NCBI RefSeq assembly: GCF_000715075.1
Contig: NC_134102.1
Span: 101,516,266 to 101,580,265 of the forward strand
Reading direction: 5' to 3'
From: Nicotiana tabacum
Lineage: Eukaryota > Streptophyta > Magnoliopsida > Solanales > Solanaceae
DNA: 64,000 bases
The position numbers and the translations under genes are program-made. Under the pieces are notes generated by a model. The model saw only the letters and a list, made by a program, of their open reading frames with translations. It had not been told where the DNA came from and searched no databases. Shown here in pieces: positions 56,937 to 64,000 of this stretch; positions within the stretch are counted from its first letter, which is position 1; each line of letters begins with the position of its first letter.

Positions 56937-59501
56937 TATCACGACCCAAAATCCTAACCTGTCGCGATGGCGCATATCTCAGTACTAGGCAAGCCGACAA
57001 CATCTATAACCCATGATTTCATTTAAATTTAAAAACGTAATGCTTAATACAATACCAAAGATCTAGCAATTTCCGATACAACACTCCCAAAACCTTGTGT
57101 CTCTGAGTAGATGAGCATCTAATATGAGTACAAGTCTGAAAAATACGGTCTATAATAGTCTGAGACCAAATAAAGTAAATAAGGAGATAGAGAAGGAGAG
57201 ACAAGGTCTGCGGAACACGGCAGCTACCTCAAAATCTCCTAAAAACCAACTGCGCGAAATGATCAACACCCGCTATGTTCAGGAACACCTGGATCTACAT
57301 ACGAAGTACAGGGTGTAGTATGAGTACAACCAACTCAGCAAGTAACAATAATAACTAAGGAACTGAATATAATGACGAGCTACACAGTCATAGTTCACTT
57401 TTAGTAGTTCCAGCAAAGAATAGACATGCTTTCAAATCCGGCGATTTAAGTCAAATCAATTTTATACAGTTCAATTTCAAGTAATCCGGATATAAATTCT
57501 TTCAGAGATTTTACAACAATGACAGATAGCAACAAAGTGCAACAACAAATGCAAAACTAGTACAGCCTCTCAGGCAACAGTCACTCAGCTCATCACAATA
57601 GTTCAACCACTCGGCTCTCAGTCCTAAGCACTCACACTCAACGGGTACCCGCGCTCACTAGGGTGTGTACAGACTCCGAAGGGGCTCCTACAGCCCATGC
57701 TCCATAATCTGCATAGACAACGCGTGTGCTATAATATCATGCACGGAAAACTCACGTGCCATAATATCCTTACCTCACCGACAGGCCCTCGGCCTTACTC
57801 AGACCTCAACCTCTCAAGTCTCTCGGGCTGTCAGGAATCACAAAGATCAACCCAAACAAAGATAACATAGTATATCAACAAATATCCAGAAAGAATGAGG
57901 TATAATACGCAAGAAAAATCATGATTGAGTACAAGACAGTAATTAGCAAATAATTCAACAAGTACGTAACCTCTACAGGTCTCAACAGTACTATAACATA
58001 GCCTAAGCATGATTTCTAACATGATTTATAGTCAAATTTCTTCAACACATAGAGATCATATAGCTAACAATAAATTATTCAACTTTACAGTTTTCCCGGG
58101 ACGGACCAAGTCACAATCCCCTCGGTGCACGCCAACACGCCCGTCACCTAGCATGTGCGCCACTTCCAAAATAATCACATGATACCAAAATCCGGGGTTT
58201 CATACCCTCAGGACCAGATTTATAATTGTTACTTACCTCAAACCGTGTAATTCTTTATTCTACTATGCCTTTTGCACGAGAATTGGTCTCCGAAAGCCTC
58301 GTATCTAGCCACAATTAATTCGATTCAGTCAATACAAATTATTGTAAGTACTTCCAAAAGGAAATACTAATTTTTCCAATAAAATCCGAAATTAACTTAA
58401 AATATCTCTCGTAGAGCCCACGTCTCGAAACCCGACAAAGGTTACAGAATATGAACGCTCCTCCAACCATGAGTCCAACCATACAAATTTCACTAAAATC
58501 TGACACCAACTCAACCCTCAAATCTTCAATTAAAGCCTATGAAGATTTCTACCATTTTCAACCCAATCCTTACCCATTTGAACTTAACAATCTTTTCACA
58601 ACCTTATTAGTATGTATACATAATATTCTTATACCCAAGAATCATACTATAAATCACCCATTTTTACTCCAAACCCGAAATTGAAGGATTGAGGAAAGAA
58701 ATTCTTATCTCTTTGAAACCCTAGCAAGATCCTTATAAAATCTTCAAACCTTGAACAAGAATTGATGGATAAATGACTAAGTATTCATTTTCTCTCTCTA
58801 AAATGCTCTCACCTCTCTCTAAAATATCAGATTTTGGCTCAAAAATGAGCTTCAACGGCTATAAATAGAAGTTGGGTCGGGTAAAAAATTAGAAAGAATG
58901 GAAGCTCCGACGCAGTTATGCGATCGCATAACAGGTATGCGGTCCTCATACCTGCCGCATAGTTTGGCCTCCAAAGCTGGGCGTTACTGACCCGGTCTGC
59001 AGTCATTATGTGGTCCGCATACTTGTTCTGCGGTCGCATAATGCACCGCAAAACATGTCTGCGGTCGCATAGTACACCGCAAATTTTTCGGGTGATCTTG
59101 CCCCTCTCCTGATCCACTTTGCAACCATTATGCGGTCCGCAGAGTGATTCTGCGACTGCATAGTGGTCACAGAAATGACCTTTTTCCGTCAAAATTTTCC
59201 TTTACACATTGGTGCATTGTTCAACCCTATAATCTTTGTACTAATTGATCTACCTCGGCACCACCAAACCATAATTTCCTTAGCAAAATTTCTCCGGGGT
59301 CGTTACACATAAGTCAACATCCGGTCAACCTTTTTAACTTAAATTCTAAACCTTGGAAATAAGTGCTCCAAATCATTTCAAAATCTCAACGGACCCAAAT
59401 CAAATACCCCGGCAAGCCAAATAACAATTGTAATTCATAATTTGAGTAGTAAATGGGAAAACGGGATTACAATAGTCAAAGTGACCGGCCGGGTCATTAC
59501 A
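56937..59501 (-). repeat. 3' LTR of nested element, copy 2
   Basis: 2565 bp, TATCACGACCC to GGGTCATTACA, one base longer than its counterpart at 1444-4007. It has the palindrome cluster at 58915-59170 and CTATAAATAG at 58859-58868. That word is also nearly palindromic and could serve as the minus-strand TATA box. Confidence 0.93.
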
Positions 59502-59514
59502 TTCTCCCCCTCTT
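59502..59514 (-). other. Polypurine tract, nested element copy 2
   Basis: Minus strand AAGAGGGGGAGAA directly upstream of the LTR. Confidence 0.85.
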
Positions 59515-59637
59515 AAATAAACGTTCATCCTCGAACATGCTTAGAATTATACCTAGAGTCTCAAATAGATGTGGATATTTGCTCCGCATCTCCTGCTCAA
59601 CCTCCCAAGTAGCTTCTCTGACTGGCTGGCCTCTCCA

Positions 59638-60270
59638 CTACACCTTCACCGAAGTTATGTTCTTTGATCTCAACTTTCGAACCTGCTGATCTAAAATGGT
59701 CACCAGCTCCACATCATAAGTCAAATTACCGTCCAGTTGCACTGTACTGAAATCCAAAATATGAGACGGATCCCCGACATACTTTCGGAGCATGGATACA
59801 TAGAACACTTGATGAACACCTGATAGACTGGGTGGCAAGCCAAGTTCATAAGCGACTTCTCCTATTTTCTTAAGTATCTCAAAAGGCCCAATATACCGAG
59901 GGCTCAACTTGCCCTTCTTCCCGAACCTCAACACACCCTTCATGGGTGAAATCTTGAGCAGAACCTTCTCCCCAACCATGTGAACAACATCACAAACCTT
60001 CCTGTCGGCATAACTCTTCTGTCTAGACTGTGCCGTGCGAAGCCGTTCCTGAATTACTTTAACCTTCTCTAAAGCATCCTGAACCAAGTCAGTACCCAAT
60101 AATCTAACCTCACCAGGCTCAAACCAACCCACCGGAGACCAACACTGTCTCCTATATAAAGCTTCATACGGAGCCATCTGAATGCTTTGACTGGTAGCTA
60201 TTATTGTAAGCAAACTCCGCGAATGGAAGAAATTGATCCCAAGAACCCCCAAAATCAATGACACAAGCAC
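59638..60270 (-). pseudogene. Integrase C-terminal domain, copy 2
   Basis: Open frame with SIQMAPYEALYRR, WFEPGEVRLLGTDLVQDALE, KKGKLSPRYIGPFEILKKIG, LPPSLSGVHQVFYVSMLRKY and VGDPSHILDFSTVQLD. This GPF/Y module and tail contact chromatin and DNA in plant gypsy integrases. It is out of frame with the catalytic core because of the insertion after NNSYQS shared with copy 1. Confidence 0.9.
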
Positions 60271-61231
60271 GTAGCATATCCTCCAATATCTGAATAGTGC
60301 GCTCGGACTGTCCGTCCGTCTGAGGGTGAAATATTGTACTCAACTGAACCTGTGTGCCCAATTCTCGCTGCAATGCCCTCCAAAACTGTGAGGTAAACTG
60401 CATACCCCGATCTGAAATAATGGACACCGGCATGCCGTGTAGGCAAACAATCTCGCGAATATAAATCCCAGCCAACCGCTCCGAAGAATAATTAGTACCA
60501 ACTGGAATAAAATGCGTAGATTTGGTTAGCCGATCTACAATCACCCAAACATCATCAAACTTTCTCAAGGTCCGTGGGAGCCCAACTATGAAGTCCATGG
60601 TAATACGCTTCCATTTCCACTCCGGAATTTCAAGTCTCTGTAGCAATCCGCCCGGTCTATGATGCTCGTACTTTACCTGTTGAAAATTTAAACACCGAGA
60701 TACAAACCCAACTATATCTTTCTTCATCCACCTCCACCAATAGTGCTGCCTCAAATCTTGATACATCTTTGCGGCGCCTGGATGAATAGAGTACCGCGAA
60801 CTGTGAGCTTCCTGGAGAATCAACTCACGCAAACCATCTACATTAGGCACACATAGCCTGCCCTGCATCCGTAATACACCATCATCTCTAATAGTGACTT
60901 CCTTGGCATCACCGTGTTGAACCGTGTCCTTAAGGACAAGAAGATCTGGATCATCATACTGGCGCTCTCTTATGCGATCATATAAAGAAGACCGAGAAAC
61001 CACACAGGCCAAAACTCGATTTGGCTCGGAAACATCCAATCTAACAAACTGATTAGCCAAGGCCTGAACATCCAAGGCTAAATGCCTCTCTGTTATCGGT
61101 AAGTATGCTAAGCTGCCCAAACTCTCTGCCTTATGACTCAAGGCATCGACCACCACATTGGCCTTTCCGGGATGATAGAGAATGGTGATATCATAATCCT
61201 TAAGCAACTCTAACCATCTTCGCTGCTGCAA
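60164..61231 (-). pseudogene. RNase H tail and integrase core, copy 2
   Basis: A 355-codon frame, the longest in the window. It contains [20 protein letters not shown], the HHCC region YSIHPGAAKMYQDLRQHYWW with RCLNFQQVKYEH (second CxxC Cys replaced by Phe), VIVDRLTKSTHF (first Asp), IISDRGMQFTSQFW (second Asp) and HPQTDGQSERTIQILED (Glu region). All three core acidic residues are present, but the zinc site is damaged and the C-terminus is frameshifted. Confidence 0.92.
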
Positions 61232-61315
61232 ATTAAGATCCTTCTATTTAAACAAATGTTGTAGACTCCGATGGTCTGTATATACCTCATACTGGACACC
61301 GTACAAATAATGCTG

Positions 61316-62071
61316 TCAGATTTTTAAGGCATGAACAATAGCTGCTAACTCAAGATCGTGGACTGGATAATTCTTCTTATGTACCTTTAACTGTCTGGAT
61401 GCATAGGCAGTCACCCTACCGTCCTGCATAAGTACTGCACCGAGACCAATACGTGACACGTCACAATATACAGTATACGACCCTGAACCTGTAGGCAACA
61501 CCAATACTAGGGTTATAGTCAAAGCTGTCTTGAGCTTCTGAAAGCTCTCTTCACACTCATCCGACCACCTGAACGGAGCACCTTTCTGGGTCAATTTAGT
61601 CATAGGCGATGCAACAGACGAGAATCCTTCCACGAAGCGACGATAATAACCGGACAAGCAGAGAAAACTCTGAATCTCAGTAACTGAAGAGGGCTTAGGC
61701 CAATTCTGAACTACCTCTATTTTCTTCGGATCCACCTTAATTCCTTCACTGGACACTATATGTCCCAAGAATGCCACCGCACTAAGCCAGAACTCGCACT
61801 TAGAGAATTTAGCATAAAGTCTCTCCTCTCTCAACCTCTGTAATATAATACCCAAGTGTCGTGCATGCTCCTCCTGGTTACGTGAGTACACCAGAATATT
61901 ATCAATAAATACCATGACAAATAAATCAAGATGTGGCTGGAATACACTATTCATCAAATGCATAAATGTTGTTAGGGCATTGATTAGCCCAAAAGACATC
62001 ACAAGAAATTCATAGTGGCCATAACGAGTTCTGAATGCCGTCTTCAGAATATCCGAATCCCGAATCTTCAA
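61316..62071 (-). pseudogene. RT C-part and RNase H, copy 2
   Basis: From [12 protein letters not shown] through [20 protein letters not shown], the active-site box [10 protein letters not shown] (Asn in place of the second Asp, as in copy 1), [16 protein letters not shown] and [20 protein letters not shown] into RNase [19 protein letters not shown] and [17 protein letters not shown]. It ends at TGA where Trp is expected. A further TAG after HLFK lies in 61232-61315, so RNase H is interrupted twice. Confidence 0.92.
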
Positions 62072-62527
62072 CTAGTGATACCCAGACCTCAAATCGATTT
62101 TGGAGAACACCCTCGCTCCCTGAAGCTGGTCAAATAAGTCATCAATATGTGGAAAGGGATATTTATTTTTGATTGTAACTTTGTTCAACTTCATATAATC
62201 GATGCACATCCGCATAGTTCCATCTTTCTTTTTCACAAACAGAACCGGTGCACCCCAAGGTGACACACTAGACCTAATAAATCCCTTTTCAAGGAGTTCC
62301 TGAAGTTGCTCTTTCAATTCTTTTAACTCAGCTGGTGCCATACGATACGGAGGAATAGAAACGGGTTGAGTGTCCTGCACCAAGTCAATACCGAAATCAA
62401 TATCCTTGTCGGGCAGCATACCCGGCAGGTCTGTAGGAAATACATCGGGAAAGTCTCTCACTCCTGGTATTGAATCAATAGTAGGAGTATCTGCATCAAC
62501 ATCTCTCACAAAAGCCAAGTATGACAA
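62072..62527 (-). pseudogene. RT N-part, copy 2
   Basis: [80 protein letters not shown] and [12 protein letters not shown]. Here Tyr follows CID, where copy 1 has a stop. It ends at TAG replacing Gln after GYH. It includes the first RT catalytic Asp (KIDL). Confidence 0.92.
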
Positions 62528-63130
62528 ACACCCCTCCCAACCATACGTTGGGCTTTCAAATAAGAAATTACCTTGCTAGGAACAAAATCTAGAGAACCTC
62601 TCCACTCAACCTTTGGCAACCCCGGCATGGTCAACATAGCGGTTTTTGCGTGACAGTCCAGAATAGCATGACATGGAGACAACCAATCCATACCCAGGAT
62701 TACATCAAAATCAACCATACCGAGTAATAAAAGATCAACCCTAGTCTTCAGTTCCCCAATAGTTACCACACACGACCGATACACACGGTCCATAGTAATA
62801 ATATCGCCCACCGGTGTAGATACACTAACATGTGAAACTAAGGACTCACAAGGCATATCTAGATAATGAGCAAAATACGATGATACATATGAATAAGTAG
62901 AACCAGGGTCAAATAATATAGAAGCCTCCATGTGGAACACTGAAACAATACCTGTGATCACTGCATCTGAAGCAACAGCATCTGGCCTGACAAGAAAAGC
63001 AAAGAATCGTGCCTGCCCGCCACGTGATCGGCCTCCCCCTCTTGGGCGACCCCTAGCTGCCTGACCCCCACCCCGAACTAGTTGGGCGGGTGGTGTAACT
63101 ACTGGTGCTGGTGCCGTTGGTCGAGAACTC
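62506..63130 (-). pseudogene. Aspartic protease, copy 2
   Basis: The frame from 62961 reads [20 protein letters not shown] and [20 protein letters not shown], then [15 protein letters not shown] and [17 protein letters not shown]. The active-site motif FDPGSTYS is the family form. A one-base deletion near 62530 puts it out of frame with RT. The linker rich in Gly/Arg extends upstream to about 63130. Confidence 0.88.
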
Positions 63131-63146
63131 TACTGTGGAGCCCCAC

Positions 63147-64000
63147 TCAATAGCCTAGGACAATCTCTCTTGAAATGACCCAATTCTCCGCACTCGAAAC
63201 AACCCCTCCTCTAACGGAACTGTTGCTCCTGATAACCCGAAGAATTACCTGTAGAAGCCTGAGCGGACGAGGCCTGATGAGAACTCTATGCTGGTAGTGC
63301 ACTGAGTGAAGAGTGGCCTGAGTGAGCACTATAAAATCCGTGGCTAGCTTATGCACCACGATGAACTGGATGACCCGCCTAAGCGTGTCTGTAAGAACGA
63401 CTCCTACCACGGTAAAACTAACCCCCTGAAGGAACACCGCTGAAATCACCGGAACCATGAGGCCTCTTAGCCTCCCTTTCAACCCGTTCCTGGCTGTGAA
63501 CCATCTCAATCTGATGAGGCCATCTATGAACCTCCTGATCCTTTCCTTGTTTATAGGAATCAACTAGATAGCATGACGGGCCAATTCTGAAAATCTCATC
63601 TCATACTGCATCACTGACATATCACCCTGACGAAGTTGCTCAAACTCCTTGCGCAGCTCCTCTCCGTGGGACTGAGGTACGAACTTCTCCAAGAATATAC
63701 CGGGGAACTGCTGCCAGGTAAGGGATGCTGCACCAATCGACCTACACCTCTCGTAAGACTCCCACCATCTGAAGGCAGCCTCAGAAAACTGAAAAGTGGT
63801 GAATGATACCCCACTGGTCTCTAGAATACCCGCTGTCCGAAGCATCCGCTGATACTTATCCAGAAAACCCTGGGCATCCTCTGACTCAGCACCGCTAAAA
63901 GATGGAGGTCGAAGCCTCTCAAATCTCTCAAGTCTCCTCTGCTCATCATCTGCCATAACAGGAACTACCGGGGCCTGAGCAACTGCAACCGACTGGGCTG
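63147..64000 (-). pseudogene. gag of nested element, copy 2 (partial)
   Basis: The capsid frame 63956-63564 reads RLERFERLRPPSFSGAESED, FRWWESYERCRSIGAASLTW and MSVMQYEMRFSELARHAI, with a stop in place of Trp. Near 63515 about 84 bp present in copy 1 are missing, fusing FIDGL to sequence in another frame. The zinc knuckle region is at about 63165-63215. The N-terminus is outside the window. Confidence 0.88.

Larger units (their letters stand above)
55494..64000 (+). repeat. Second copy of nested locus (matches 1-8353)
   Basis: Position 55494 corresponds to 1 and 64000 to about 8353. The nested minus-strand insertion is at the identical base (56936/56937 against 1443/1444), with the same CAAAT and the same TG to TA change at the LTR tip. 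Indels between copies include a 227-bp RNase H deletion in copy 1 and an 84-bp gag deletion in copy 2. Confidence 0.95.
56937..64000 (-). mobile_element. Nested minus-strand Ty3/gypsy element, copy 2 (cut by window end)
   Basis: Same element as 1444-10994; the window ends inside gag, so the 5' LTR is not seen. RNase H is complete in length here, making this the better reference copy. Private lesions differ from copy 1: TAG after SGYH (62072), a one-base deletion between protease and RT (about 62530), Cys to Phe in the integrase zinc finger, and a gag deletion near 63515. Confidence 0.94.

Noticed and set aside
1..64000. tRNA or rRNA genes
   Set aside because: No cloverleaf with A and B boxes and no conserved rRNA words were seen. 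The tRNA-like words found are retrotransposon primer sites.

Overview
The window is plant nuclear DNA, most likely Solanaceae and plausibly Nicotiana. That placement rests on the style of the Ty3/gypsy LTRs and is not proven. It is intergenic, repeat-dominated DNA. I found no intact host protein-coding gene. The one convincing functional host gene is a U2 snRNA gene at 17172-17367, complete with upstream sequence element, TATA box and 3' box.

Layout. (1) 1-15046 is the right-hand part of a plus-strand Ty3/gypsy element (gag, protease, RT, RNase H, integrase, 3' LTR at 13059-15046). Its RT gene is split by a 9.55-kb minus-strand gypsy element (1444-10994) with two LTRs and a 5-bp target duplication. 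(2) 15047-16170 is the remnant of the LTR element that the plus-strand gypsy hit, with target duplication AACCA. (3) 16171-19039 is mostly unassigned sequence carrying the U2 gene and a CACTA-transposon end. (4) 19040-27607 is a mosaic of LTR fragments, with a TA-loop hairpin and three minisatellites. (5) 27608-32883 and 43161-48232 are near-identical copies of one block containing a crippled gypsy element. The second copy continues through integrase to a 3' LTR ending at 53040. (6) 32884-43262 lies between them: four complete head-to-tail ~2.5-kb units plus a partial fifth. Each unit is internal region plus LTR of a gag-only LTR element. (7) 53041-64000 is a second copy of the nested gypsy-in-gypsy locus seen at the window start, offset by about 55.5 kb. 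Here the left half is visible: 5' LTR, PBS, gag and the same nested insertion.

All transposon genes are broken by stops, frameshifts or deletions, and several have lost catalytic residues. Some lesions are shared between duplicate copies and so predate the duplication; others are private and postdate it. The locus therefore records, in order: decay of the protease region, insertion of the plus-strand element, nested insertion of the minus-strand element, segmental duplication, and later decay. Sequence relationships and coordinates were read by eye. Identity levels were not computed.
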